Source of the DNA: Asterionellopsis glacialis
Lineage: Eukaryota; Bacillariophyta; Plagiogrammaphyceae; Rhaphoneidales; Asterionellopsidaceae
Assembly: GCA_014885115.2 (NCBI GenBank)
Contig: WKLE02004418.1
Location: 1-14,690 of the forward strand
Direction of reading: 5' to 3'
Length of the DNA: 14,690 nt
Shown in pieces: positions 1 to 8,443 of this stretch. Within the stretch, counting starts at the first letter, position 1; each line of letters opens with the position of its first letter. The notes under the pieces were generated by a model. The model saw only the letters and a program-made list of their open reading frames with translations, ran no database searches and had not been told where the DNA came from. The position numbers and the translations under genes are program-made.

Positions 1-411
1 GTTATCACTATACTACATCCCTCTGGTCTGTCCTGCTTCCCTCAAATTCCAACAGGGTACTCGTTCAAAGCTGTTTTACTGTAACTCCGCTACAATCAAC
101 AGAATTCGACTGAGATGGACTTTTGAACTTTAAGTTACGATAGGTGCAGACAGTCTGTTATCTTCCGTTCAGAAATCGGCCCCATTCAAAAACTAATGAT
201 CATGGTGTGGTTCCATGAAAGACGGCAGCAACCATGGCAGAGAACAAAAAATAATAACAAAAATTATGGCATCTACGCAGAGCATCTGAATTGTACAGAA
301 CTAAAGACTCTAGAGAGAGAAATACCAAAGCACAAATCATTACATCCACCGGTCACATTTCAACAATTAACGCTCCATCGACAAATAATAATAATCATAC
401 AATATATTAGA
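1..411. other. Upstream region of the NC2-beta-like gene
   Basis: I see no convincing gene here. The + strand frame of the following gene stays open back to an ATG at 196, but the extra 72 codons look like read-through of AT-rich leader, with an Ile run from an ATA/AAT tract and no domain. I therefore treat it as 5' UTR and promoter. No clear TATA box is visible. Confidence 0.5.
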
Positions 412-1032
412 ATGTCATTCAAGGCAACACCATCAACGACGACGACAGCTGGTGGTGGTGGTGGTACGTGTGCGATTCCACCCAAACAATTTGCAACTGT
501 TATGGAATCACTGTGTCCTAATCACACCTTCACAGCTGGTGCCATGGAAGCATTACGACAAAGTCATTCAAGATTATTACAATTAATTGCATCTGAATTA
601 GCATCTGTATGGGATACCACGAATGGTCATGATAACACAAGGACGACCAATAATAATAATAATTATGAGGACGACCATGCAAACTTTGGTATTACTGCGA
701 ATCAAGATACTATGGAACAATGTTTGGAACGTTTAGGGATGGATGACTTGTGTACAAATGTAAAGAAAAAAATTGCACAAGAAAAAGAATCATGTAAAAA
801 ACAACAAGAATCATCATCAAGAAGGAAACGAAAACAATCTTCTACTACTGCCGAAGGTACTAACAGTGATCACAACAAAAGCAAAGCTACAGATACGAAA
901 AAGAAGGTTGGAAGAAAGAAGAAAAAACAAAAGTTTCAAATAACAGAAGAAATGATGGCAGAACAAGAACGACTTTTGGGATTGTCAAAAAAAAATATGG
1001 AAGCATCACATCACCAACCCCAAGATTATTAA
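412..1032 (+). CDS. DR1: NC2-beta/Dr1-like histone-fold protein (206 aa)
   Basis: This is probably the beta subunit of negative cofactor 2 (Dr1). In known systems NC2-beta pairs with NC2-alpha (DRAP1), binds TBP on promoters and blocks TFIIA/TFIIB entry in the nucleus. Seen in the sequence: a histone fold with helix 1 at about residues 22-34, helix 2 at about 41-67 (TAGAMEALRQ...IASELA) and helix 3 at about 98-122 (TMEQCLERLG). A Lys/Arg-rich, NLS-like segment (about 137-174) follows, then a Glu/Gln/Met-rich helix (ITEEMMAEQERLLGLSKKN) that resembles the EEELLRQQQELFAKA tail of Dr1. Loop 2 carries an unusual insertion of about 25 residues with a poly-Asn run. I chose the ATG at 412 because the domain follows it closely; an ATG at 196 is in frame. 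Alternatives are another NF-YB/POLE3-type histone-fold protein. The histone fold is fairly secure, the NC2-beta assignment moderate. Confidence 0.62.
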   Translation: MSFKATPSTTTTAGGGGGTCAIPPKQFATVMESLCPNHTFTAGAMEALRQSHSRLLQLIASELASVWDTTNGHDNTRTTNNNNNYEDDHANFGITANQDTMEQCLERLGMDDLCTNVKKKIAQEKESCKKQQESSSRRKRKQSSTTAEGTNSDHNKSKATDTKKKVGRKKKKQKFQITEEMMAEQERLLGLSKKNMEASHHQPQDY

Positions 1033-1205
1033 CAACAACAGAAACAAGCAATCGATTTCTTCTTGGAAATTTATGGCAATCACACTAGTGGTACTGCTCA
1101 TTTACATTGCAAACAAACATAAAAAAAATACCTTGTGTTGCATCACTTCGGCGTTCGACTGCGTAATATTTTTTAATGGAATATATATGTAATTGTTTAG
1201 AATAT
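1033..1205. other. Convergent intergenic spacer
   Basis: This short AT-rich spacer separates the 3' ends of the NC2-beta-like gene (+) and the glycosyltransferase-like gene (-). Both transcripts must end in or near it, so the 3' UTRs may overlap. I see no gene or hairpin of note. Confidence 0.5.
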
Positions 1206-2840
1206 TTAGCAGTTGGACTTATGCGTTGGGATACAACGACGTCCATGGTTTGTTGCAGCTAAGTTTACAATACCGGTACCTTGTGAAAACCGGACTAAGG
1301 AGTAAGGTTCTAGGCGGTCAAATTGGCCAACTCTAGTGGGTGAAGGGGCGACATTTTGAATTCCTCTATTGAACTCGCACTGAAACCAAAACTTTTTGTC
1401 GCAATCATCCTTACGTTGTGCATGAATATCTGGACCAGGATGAATGTCACCATCATCACAACATGCGTCTTCCCTGGAGTTTGCGTCTAATGTATGTATG
1501 GATGAGAAATTTGATGGAAGATACACACTTGCTTCGATGGATGATGCTACTTTTGGAATATCAATTTCATGTGGTATTGGTTGTAATCGATGTGGTGATA
1601 ATACCATGCCTTGATCAAGGATATCCTCTTTCATTTGGAGCAAAGAATGTGTGCGTGCTTGTAAGATTGTATCCGGTTCAGTCAAGTATACATACTTCCA
1701 ATAAGATGGATCGTATGATTCACCTAACCATTGACGTCGTCGTTGATCCGAAAATCTACTACTTGTACCCAGTAACGCATCTTGAAGTCCCTGTATGGCA
1801 ACCTTGGGCATGTTGAATTGGATATACTTGGTCCTTGGATTTGATGAGCTTAAAACAAATTGAACTTCTGTGTCTCCAATTTTGCTTTCTCCGATTCTAT
1901 TAGTCGAAATATGGTGATGTTGATTTTGGTTATCATACGCCTTACGAACCAAACGGAATGCCTCCTCTACTATCACTTGGTCTTGTTGCTGCTTCCCTAC
2001 CACAAGAACGCGACCTATATTTACTCTTTGCAATGATGCAATGCAAGCTGCCAACGAATGTACTGAAAGTATTGTGCTCAATTCTGGATTTCGTTTATTT
2101 TCATATGGCATGAATGCAATAATGGCAATAGTTGGATGCAGTGGCGATTGAGAAGTGTCACCCTTTTGAGTGCTTTTGTGTTGATGATAGTTGTTGTTAA
2201 TGTAGTTGTCAAATTTGTCAATGGTAGCATTAAAGACAATGCTGTGGTCCTCATGAAATATATTAATCGTTTTCCACCAATGAGATAAGTGTTCCACTGA
2301 AAAGTCAAGCCAATCTTTGGTCATTCGGACCTTCTCAAGAGGACCTAAGCTCTTGAAGACGCCATCTTCAACCGTTTGTATTGTGTCAGGCTTTATCTCC
2401 ATGAAATTTTCTATAGGTTGTAACCATGAAGCTGAAAAGTAATCACGAGGTGTTGAAATGTCTTTCTTCCAAGTTAGATAGTTGACTTTGTGCATTGTGT
2501 TATCACTTCTCTGATGCGATTGCTGTGGTTGTTGCCATTGTACTTTTTCTGAACTTTGTGTATTGATTTCAATCATTCTATCGATCGTGTAAGGACCTTC
2601 TCCAAGTAAAATGTACAACGGTTGATTCACTATAGTTGAAATACTCAAACAACAGTAAAGGGCAAAAAGCAACAGCAACATGTTGTCTCTCAGTTTGTTA
2701 AATGTTTCTTCAGGGTGCAGGATTCGACCACGTTCACGTGATCGTCCATGAAGGATTCTCCTCGTTGTATCCATGCGACTCAAACTGATGGTCTTCATAT
2801 TTGGTTCATGTAATTCATGAGCGTGTTTTTGTGTATACAA
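1206..2840 (-). CDS. Type II membrane glycosyltransferase-like protein (544 aa)
   Basis: This is probably a Golgi or ER protein with a nucleotide-sugar transferase-like luminal domain; no substrate can be named. The N-terminus (about residues 1-53) is basic. One hydrophobic segment follows at about 53-72 (MLLLLFALYCCLSIS), then a long luminal-type region. A Rossmann-like stretch starts near 236 (PTIAIIAFMPYENKRN) and continues with GRVLVVGKQ (276-284). Next are YWKYVYLTEPDTIL (380-393), where the acidic EPD could stand in for the DxD metal/nucleotide site, and LSPHRLQPIPHE (414-425). Near the C-terminus are FWFQCEF and RFSQGTGIVNLA (517-528). I recall similar EPD/HRLQPIPH motifs in uncharacterised diatom proteins, but this is memory, not a search. 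Cysteines at 460, 461, 480, 488 and 536 may form disulfides. Downstream Mets (15, 23, 54) are possible starts; starting at 54 would place the membrane segment at the very N-terminus. Reality of the gene is near certain; function is tentative. Confidence 0.7.
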   Translation of the reverse strand: MYTQKHAHELHEPNMKTISLSRMDTTRRILHGRSRERGRILHPEETFNKLRDNMLLLLFALYCCLSISTIVNQPLYILLGEGPYTIDRMIEINTQSSEKVQWQQPQQSHQRSDNTMHKVNYLTWKKDISTPRDYFSASWLQPIENFMEIKPDTIQTVEDGVFKSLGPLEKVRMTKDWLDFSVEHLSHWWKTINIFHEDHSIVFNATIDKFDNYINNNYHQHKSTQKGDTSQSPLHPTIAIIAFMPYENKRNPELSTILSVHSLAACIASLQRVNIGRVLVVGKQQQDQVIVEEAFRLVRKAYDNQNQHHHISTNRIGESKIGDTEVQFVLSSSNPRTKYIQFNMPKVAIQGLQDALLGTSSRFSDQRRRQWLGESYDPSYWKYVYLTEPDTILQARTHSLLQMKEDILDQGMVLSPHRLQPIPHEIDIPKVASSIEASVYLPSNFSSIHTLDANSREDACCDDGDIHPGPDIHAQRKDDCDKKFWFQCEFNRGIQNVAPSPTRVGQFDRLEPYSLVRFSQGTGIVNLAATNHGRRCIPTHKSNC

Positions 2841-3464
2841 TGAATCTCTCTGAAGAAACCGATGAATGAATGCAATGCATACTTACTAGAGCGAAACTTA
2901 CTCCTGTTATTTTAATTTTGGATCGTGGAATTCAAATAAGTGTCGAAATTTGCACTGGCTGAGTCTGAAGGGGGTCTATGACTTTCATTTATTTACTGTA
3001 AATCACTTAAATACTGCATCGTGACCTCAATGACTGTAGAATGAACGTGATCGCATTTCATAATAATTATTGAATTACTGTAGTTTACGAGGGCTGTAAT
3101 AAAGAGACCAGAGAAAATCTACAAGTCTAGAGGCATACCTGTACGCTTCCTTCGTACAGTGGTTCCAAAAAATAATGATGCCAACTTGCTCGCCAGCATT
3201 ATCGACTAAACTTGAAGCCGTGACTAAATGCAATGGGAAACAAAACAGTTCTCCGGCGAGTACATTGTAATAGTTATCACTGTATTTGGTTTCAATAATC
3301 AATAAATTGGTATCATTGAAACTACTATCTGCAAGAAATGTTGAATCTTGAAACATTCCTATATAAAGATAATTGAAAGCAGGAAATAAATGAATGTCTA
3401 AGATACATTAAAATTTTGTTCACTGAGATACATTCACTAAATATCATATAAAGTGTACTCAAAT

Positions 3465-3624
3465 ATATAGTTTTACTTTACTGTATTTTCTTTTGTGTAC
3501 CACTTCAAAAACTCTTTCCTTCAAACTAGGGTATATAAATAAAGATATAGTTTTACTTTACTGTACCTTCTTTTGTGTACCACTTCAAAAACTCTTTCCT
3601 TCAAACTAGGGTATATAAATAAAG
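3465..3624. repeat. 80-bp direct tandem duplication
   Basis: Two adjacent copies, 3465-3544 and 3545-3624, are identical except at two neighbouring bases (TT at 3486-3487 against CC at 3566-3567). Each copy starts ATATAGTTTTACTTTACTGT and ends GGGTATATAAATAAAG. The near identity suggests a recent duplication. Each copy includes one TATA-like box, so the event may have doubled a core promoter element upstream of the + strand gene at 3969. Confidence 0.95.
3612..3621 (+). promoter_or_regulatory. TATA-like box (second copy; first at 3532-3541)
   Basis: TATATAAATA is a good match to a eukaryotic TATA box and occurs once in each repeat copy. The downstream copy is about 350 bases before the chosen ATG at 3969. 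If it is used, the 5' leader would be long and contain upstream ATGs (for example near 3633 and at 3753). The region is AT-rich, so a chance match is possible. Confidence 0.35.
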
Positions 3625-3968
3625 ACCGTAATAATGTCAAATGGCGATATGGTAGCAAAATGCACACACTAATCTATTTCTACGGAATAGGGCAATAGTA
3701 ACGCGAACAAGAGACTTTTTGAGATCTGGGACTCAAATTTTATATTATACAATTGTACCGAATGGAGATTTTTCTGAATTCACAATTTGCAACAAGTACC
3801 AGAGGTGTACGAGTACTGTCTGTAGGGCGGTGCGGCGGACTGAGGACAACAGCAGCGTGGCGGCGGCGGCGGCGAAAAAAATGTTCAAAATGTTGCGTGA
3901 AACTCCTGACGAATGTAAAGCAAAATCGTAGAAAGTACGAGCAGAGAAGAAAAGTGCACAACTCAAAA

Positions 3969-4688
3969 ATGGATGCACGGACAATGCCAAGTGATGCGCA
4001 AACGGCAGTCATAAACCGTAGTGCTCCTCAAGACGGTGGTGAATGGCCTGTACATGTCTTTCGTCGGACTGCAGCAAAGGGATGGCAAATCAATGAGGCC
4101 GCATGTTATTGCGTACCCAAACAGGGTTGCATAGAAATTAAAAGGTTGAGACTTCGTATTCGTCTGTCTCCGCCGCAACAGAACGGTTCCGACCACAAGG
4201 CAACCGCCACCAAAAGCAACAAGAATACTCACAACATTCCTCTTGTGGTTCGAAGACAAAACACTATTCTTCTGAGCATGGATGCTGGGGCCATTGTTCT
4301 CAAATTTCGGAATAAGGTGGAATGTCTTACCTTTTCGGACCGTCTTGTGTTTCTCAACCCTACCACTGCTGTGCAGTATTGTGGTGAATTGCCATCATCA
4401 TCAAGTGTAACAAACAGAAGTGCCATCAGCAGAAAAACTATTGGAACTCATCCGCATCAGCTCGGTGAAGCAGCACTAGACCTAGAAGACCAAGACACGG
4501 AAGAAGAGAGTAGAGCTTTGAAGCGTCAGAAACGCTCGGATATATATTCCTATCTGGTACGACTGCTACATGATGATGGGTTCCTAGGTTTCGTTGATGA
4601 TTTGGAACAAAGTCTAAAATCATCCAAGGATGGCTTCAGTATCCTTGCAGCATTACAGACGAGAAAGAAGACTTTACTTCCAAAGTAA
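3969..4688 (+). CDS. Unrecognised nuclear-type protein, possible PH-like domain (239 aa)
   Basis: I do not recognise this family. From the chosen start (AAAAATGG context) the protein runs EWPVHVFRRTAAKGW (25-39), Cys-containing ACYCVPKQGC (45-54) and strand-like IEIKRLRLRIRLS (55-67). A polar loop follows (70-90), then VVRRQNTILLSMDAGAIVLK (93-112) and an amphipathic FRNKVECLTFSDRLVFLN (113-130). This beta-rich order closing with one helix resembles a PH-like fold, which is an inference only. A polar acidic linker (165-182) and a basic NLS-like ALKRQKR (183-189) come next. A C-terminal helical part follows (IYSYLVRLLHDDGFLGFVDD, 192-211). The frame is open 72 codons further upstream to an ATG at 3753, but that part is Arg/Cys-rich low complexity. 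The gene is convergent with lycopene cyclase, 109 bases apart. Coding status is supported by length and by the secondary-structure-like patterning. Confidence 0.6.
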   Translation: MDARTMPSDAQTAVINRSAPQDGGEWPVHVFRRTAAKGWQINEAACYCVPKQGCIEIKRLRLRIRLSPPQQNGSDHKATATKSNKNTHNIPLVVRRQNTILLSMDAGAIVLKFRNKVECLTFSDRLVFLNPTTAVQYCGELPSSSSVTNRSAISRKTIGTHPHQLGEAALDLEDQDTEEESRALKRQKRSDIYSYLVRLLHDDGFLGFVDDLEQSLKSSKDGFSILAALQTRKKTLLPK

Positions 4689-4797
4689 GCTCTCTATGAT
4701 GTTATGTCATTATGTCAAATGCTCGAAAGATTTACTAAAACTGCATTGATGCAACCTACAGTAAAGAGATAAAAACCCATTTTTACTACATAAAAAG

Positions 4798-6750
4798 TTA
4801 CTTCCAGGTTGTTACAAATTCCTTCACCTCATCACCCTGTTCTTCGTTGAATGCTACAGGCAAATCCTTTGTCACTTTAGATTCCATAATCATCTGTCGA
4901 GCTTCAGCCTTGGCGGCAACATCTCCTACAGTGGCATCATCTTCTTCGTATTCATAGCTTGCTGGTTCACCAAGGAAAGGTGTTACAGATTGAGGGAGAG
5001 TACCCTTACCAGTGACACTGTAGGACAAGATATTAATAAACATATCAAATGCTACAGGGAATGGAATTTTTACAATAAAGCTCAACCCAAACCACATACG
5101 AGCAATCCACGTTTCATGATTCACATTATTGGGGAGACCTGGCCAACCCGCCAAAAAGCCACCCCAAAGTTCCACGGGAAGTTTAAAAAATCCATCGAAA
5201 AATCCACGTAATCCCTCTACATTTTGTTTCATGAGGTATTCACCACCAAATACACCAAAGTTACGTTGACGGATATTCTCGGGAGACCATATAGCATGGT
5301 AGGCAGCTGCAGCAGCACGATCTAAATTAGGTTCCGATTTGGATAATTCAGTTTGAATGGCAGCGGCCATATCGGTAGCACCCATCATGACCCGACACAA
5401 ATGGTATCCTGTGCTAGGATGGACCATGGCAGCACCTCCACCTAACCCAATGACACGTTGGTCCTTGAGGGGCAATGAACCACCCATGGGGATATAACAG
5501 AATCTATAAGGGAAAACAAGAAGTATAAACAAGTGCAAATGTTATTGTTGTCGTTAGTCATCTTGTCAACTCAGCAACTTGGTACACAAGGATATTTACA
5601 ATTACGTCTCAACTTACTCTTCTTCTTCAATGTCGACAACCTTGATACCCAAATGTTCCAAACGTTGGAAGCACCGATCTTTGCATTCTTGGAAGCTAAT
5701 TGCAGGACGTGCCACAAGGGATGTCTCCTCAAAGAATATTTTGTTGTCTTTCAAGGGCATGGCATACATAAAGGTTGGAGCAGACTTGGCCTTTTGTAAC
5801 CATTGTTCATCGCCATCAAAATGATCGGTTCGATAATCAAAAAGTGTCATGGCTTCCTTATCATAGGGTCCAATTTGTGTCTTATCAGGTGAATCTGTTT
5901 CATCTACTTCTACCAATGCACCATAGGCAATTTGAAATCCTGGTGGATCATTGGGGACAGACCGGGTATCACGTAATACAAGTTTCGTTTCGTGACCTGT
6001 ACAATCTACGATAAGCTTGGCACGAACAATTGTAGATTTACCCTCCTTATCTTGAAGAGTAATCGTTGTTCCGGATTCATCGTGCACTAGAGATCCCGTA
6101 GGAGAGTATAGATTGGCACTTGTTGCAGTCGAGATATGGTTGGATTTTAATACACGATACGCTCCACTAGGCGTTAACGATGATTGAAGAGCATTTTTAT
6201 CCACGCGCTTGTATGGACGATCAAGTCGTTTACGCTCCTTCACGGGGATACCAAATGATCCACCAAAATAACAATCTGTTACTTGCCATTCACGATCTAT
6301 ACTCTTTCCACAATTACCACCCTTCAAATCAACTCCAAAGGATTCGTATTTTTCTATAATAGCCTCCCATTCATCTGTCCAAACACCGTAGTTGGGTGCC
6401 CATTCACTATCAAAATTTGAATCTGCCATCACAACATCTAACCCCACCTTGGATGAAGATAGAAGAGATGCAATAGAACGTCCAGCTGGACCACTTCCCA
6501 GAACTAATATGTCACATGTTTCATCAATTTTTTTGCGATTGGTAGCATCATCGGAGGCGGTAGCATGGAGAATTGTTCTTTGACTAAAAACATATTGGTT
6601 CTCTAAATTATTATTGATAGCAGACACTGTATTTTGCCCGGCCTTGGTTTGATCGAATATATTCGTTCTTTTTGTTTGTGTCACAAACGATGGACTCACA
6701 AATGCTGAAGCAAATGATGCTAAAAGAACTGTAGTAATTACAAACATCAT
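4798..6750 (-). CDS. LCYB: Lycopene beta-cyclase, plastid-targeted (two exons, 612 aa)
   Basis: This enzyme cyclises both ends of lycopene to beta-ionone rings, giving beta-carotene in the plastid, upstream of the xanthophylls. The coding sequence joins 6750-5618 and 5503-4798. The N-terminus is a signal peptide followed by ASA|F-V-S-P (cleavage after A16), the bipartite plastid signal of diatoms and related algae. Family motifs in order: dinucleotide-binding VLGSGPAG (83-90), WAPNYGVWTDEW (117-128), IVDCTGH (247-253), TFMYAMPL (326-333), FFEETSLVARP (339-349, with the catalytic acidic residues E341/E342) and, just after the intron, IPMGG (382-386), then GLGGGAAMVHPSTGY (397-411). The C-terminal region contains the expected hydrophobic stretches. 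Splicing removes a stop and restores D-I-E-E-E-E-F-C-Y-I-P-M-G-G. The start is MM with upstream TCGAA context. The gene diverges from the SET gene across 538 bases. Identification is very secure. Confidence 0.96.
5504..5617 (-). other. Intron of lycopene cyclase (114 bp)
   Basis: Read on the minus strand, the donor is GTAAGT (5617-5612) and the acceptor is CTTATAG ending at 5504. It interrupts a Glu codon after its second base (GA|A). Unspliced reading hits TAA inside the donor; splicing joins the two halves of a conserved cyclase region. Confidence 0.93.
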
Positions 6751-7288
6751 TTCGATGAAATTCTTTCAAGTATTTCTGACTAAAGTCTCAATAGCTATAA
6801 TATCGTTGTTCGAATATCAGTGTTCTTTGCTGTTTGGTATCAGGCAGAATTGATAAAGGAGGAGACAGTGCGAGGATGCTTCAGATATGAGATGGAGTTT
6901 CTTCCGTCCAAAAACATCACGATAAGCAACACGGAGATGCGGGAGGAAAACTTCAATCCATGCAAGATCGTGCCGCACTGACGTACCATACTCGAATTTT
7001 TTTATCCCTATTTCTTATGGAGTAGAACTACGGACGGACTGACACCCTGTGAATAATTTCTATTCGTCTGTCATTCACCGCCAGGCAATGTAAGTCTTGT
7101 GCGGACATCCTCACTTTTTCTTCAACTGAATGGTTTTTTGGTTTCTTCTGTTTCGTGTTGTGTTCTGAAGGGTTGTTTTGACATGTTAATGTTTGCTATC
7201 CTCAAGCCGATTTTAAAAAGGACCATATCACCACGGAAAGGCGAACCAAGTTATTGTTAAAGTTGTCACTAACAACAGTGCGCAAACC
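6751..7288. promoter_or_regulatory. Bidirectional promoter region LCYB / SET gene
   Basis: The region separates two divergent start codons, so both promoters should lie here. I see no gene and no unambiguous TATA box. One TTCGAA palindrome lies at 6809-6814. The arrangement could allow shared control of the carotenoid gene and the methyltransferase gene, but no specific shared element is shown. Confidence 0.45.
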
Positions 7289-8443
7289 ATGTTTGGTCAA
7301 TATTGTGCAAGCGTAATACTTTTTCTTGGATGGTTTGACCATATTATAGTACCGGTCTCACCATACAAACACCAAGAATCTCATCCTGCATTTGCTCTGA
7401 AGTCATCACGAAGAATGGAATCCGTACAAGTAATTCAGCAAAAAAATAAGGCTTCGTCAACATCATTGCTCCGCAACATGCAAGAAGGAGAAGGAACGTC
7501 CGATCGAGAAATATTACTAAATGAATTACTGGAATGGGTAAAAGAGAGCAGTGATAATGATAACGAAAACAAAGAGGAAAACGTACCACCTCCAGGGTTT
7601 TTGGGTCCTTTGTCAATTGGTGCGTCTACCGTGGGTCAAGGGGATGGATTATTTGTAACCCAACCTGTGTCTAAGAATGATTATCTAATGGTAATTCCAG
7701 AAACCAAGTGCATTAGTCTTGAGGATGCATGGGAAGATGAAGAATTAGGCGATGTATTTTGTTTTTTGACTGATGAAGGTGGTCCTGGAGCTAGAACAGC
7801 TGCACTTGCTGGCCTTTTGGCAAAGGAATGGCTTCAAATGAAAAATTATGGAACACTTTCGTCGAATAAATGGGATCCGTATCTTCGTATTTTACCATGG
7901 ACTGAGTCAGATCATGGACAAGAACATATTTTATGGTGGTCCAAAGAAAAGGTGGAGAACCTTCTGGGTGATTCTTACGCATATGACGAAGCATCGTCTA
8001 CTCTAAATGAGGTAGAAGTAGCCATTGAAAATCTCCAAGCAATGTTACTACAAGAACCCGACCTTCACCTGGAATGGGATCCTGAAAATTTGATCACAAA
8101 TGAGAATGACATTGATCATACTGTCCGGTCAGCGTTTGTTTCCATTTTGTCGCGTGCATTTGAAGATGACCCTGTTGATTGTAGCAAACTTGTACCCCTT
8201 CTTGATATGGCGCAACATGATGGGGATGGAGGTGCCAATATCCATCATGAAACGATCCCATCAACGGGAAACGTCATTGTAAAGGCAACGAGAAATATTG
8301 ATGCTGGCGAAGAACTCTTGATAAATTATTCAAGCAAACTTGAACCATATCAATTTTTTACAGTCTTTGGTTTTGTGCCTGGAGAAACTTCAAGCATTCA
8401 AGAGCTACTAAAGAATAAAAGTCCTACTTTCTTTTCTTCATGA
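7289..8443 (+). CDS. SET-domain lysine methyltransferase, Rubisco-LSMT/SETD3-like (384 aa)
   Basis: This is a protein-lysine (or histidine) methyltransferase using S-adenosylmethionine; the substrate is unknown. The split SET domain starts with GQGDGLFVTQPVSKND (116-131), followed by the family insert with KWDPYLRILPW (194-204) and a helical HTVRSAFVSILSRAF (277-291). The core is LVPLLDMAQHD (301-311), TRNIDAGEELLINYSSK (334-350), and ends in FGFVP (360-364). Y347 is the usual catalytic/SAM-site Tyr. Where most relatives have NH, this protein has QH (309-310). The usual C-terminal Rubisco-substrate-binding domain is absent: the protein ends about 20 residues after the SET core. A hydrophobic N-terminus (8-24), then HPAFALKSS (32-40), could be a signal peptide plus plastid transit peptide with Phe at 35; the motif is weaker than in its neighbours. 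The start has a good ACCATG context. It diverges from LCYB. Confidence 0.9.
   Translation: MFGQYCASVILFLGWFDHIIVPVSPYKHQESHPAFALKSSRRMESVQVIQQKNKASSTSLLRNMQEGEGTSDREILLNELLEWVKESSDNDNENKEENVPPPGFLGPLSIGASTVGQGDGLFVTQPVSKNDYLMVIPETKCISLEDAWEDEELGDVFCFLTDEGGPGARTAALAGLLAKEWLQMKNYGTLSSNKWDPYLRILPWTESDHGQEHILWWSKEKVENLLGDSYAYDEASSTLNEVEVAIENLQAMLLQEPDLHLEWDPENLITNENDIDHTVRSAFVSILSRAFEDDPVDCSKLVPLLDMAQHDGDGGANIHHETIPSTGNVIVKATRNIDAGEELLINYSSKLEPYQFFTVFGFVPGETSSIQELLKNKSPTFFSS

Larger units (their letters stand above)
2841..3968. other. Divergent spacer with tandem duplication
   Basis: This 1.1 kb region lies between divergent genes and should hold both promoters. It contains an 80-bp tandem repeat with TATA-like boxes (3465-3624, listed separately) and a GGC microsatellite at 3859-3873. 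A 93-codon minus-strand ORF (3075-3356, true ATG) encodes a moderately hydrophobic peptide that I do not recognise, with no domain; I do not call it a gene. The frame of the downstream + gene is open back to 3753, with an Arg-rich stretch produced by the GGC repeat. Confidence 0.5.

Noticed and set aside
3075..3356. Minus-strand ORF of 93 codons
   Set aside because: It has a real ATG, but there is no recognisable domain and no matching splice partners, and it sits in a promoter-like spacer. It remains possible as a small lineage-specific gene, but is not supported.
3753..3968. N-terminal extension of the orphan protein
   Set aside because: The 72 extra codons are Arg/Cys-rich and arise partly from a GGC microsatellite; the ordered part begins after the ATG at 3969. 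Transcript 5' ends could overturn this.
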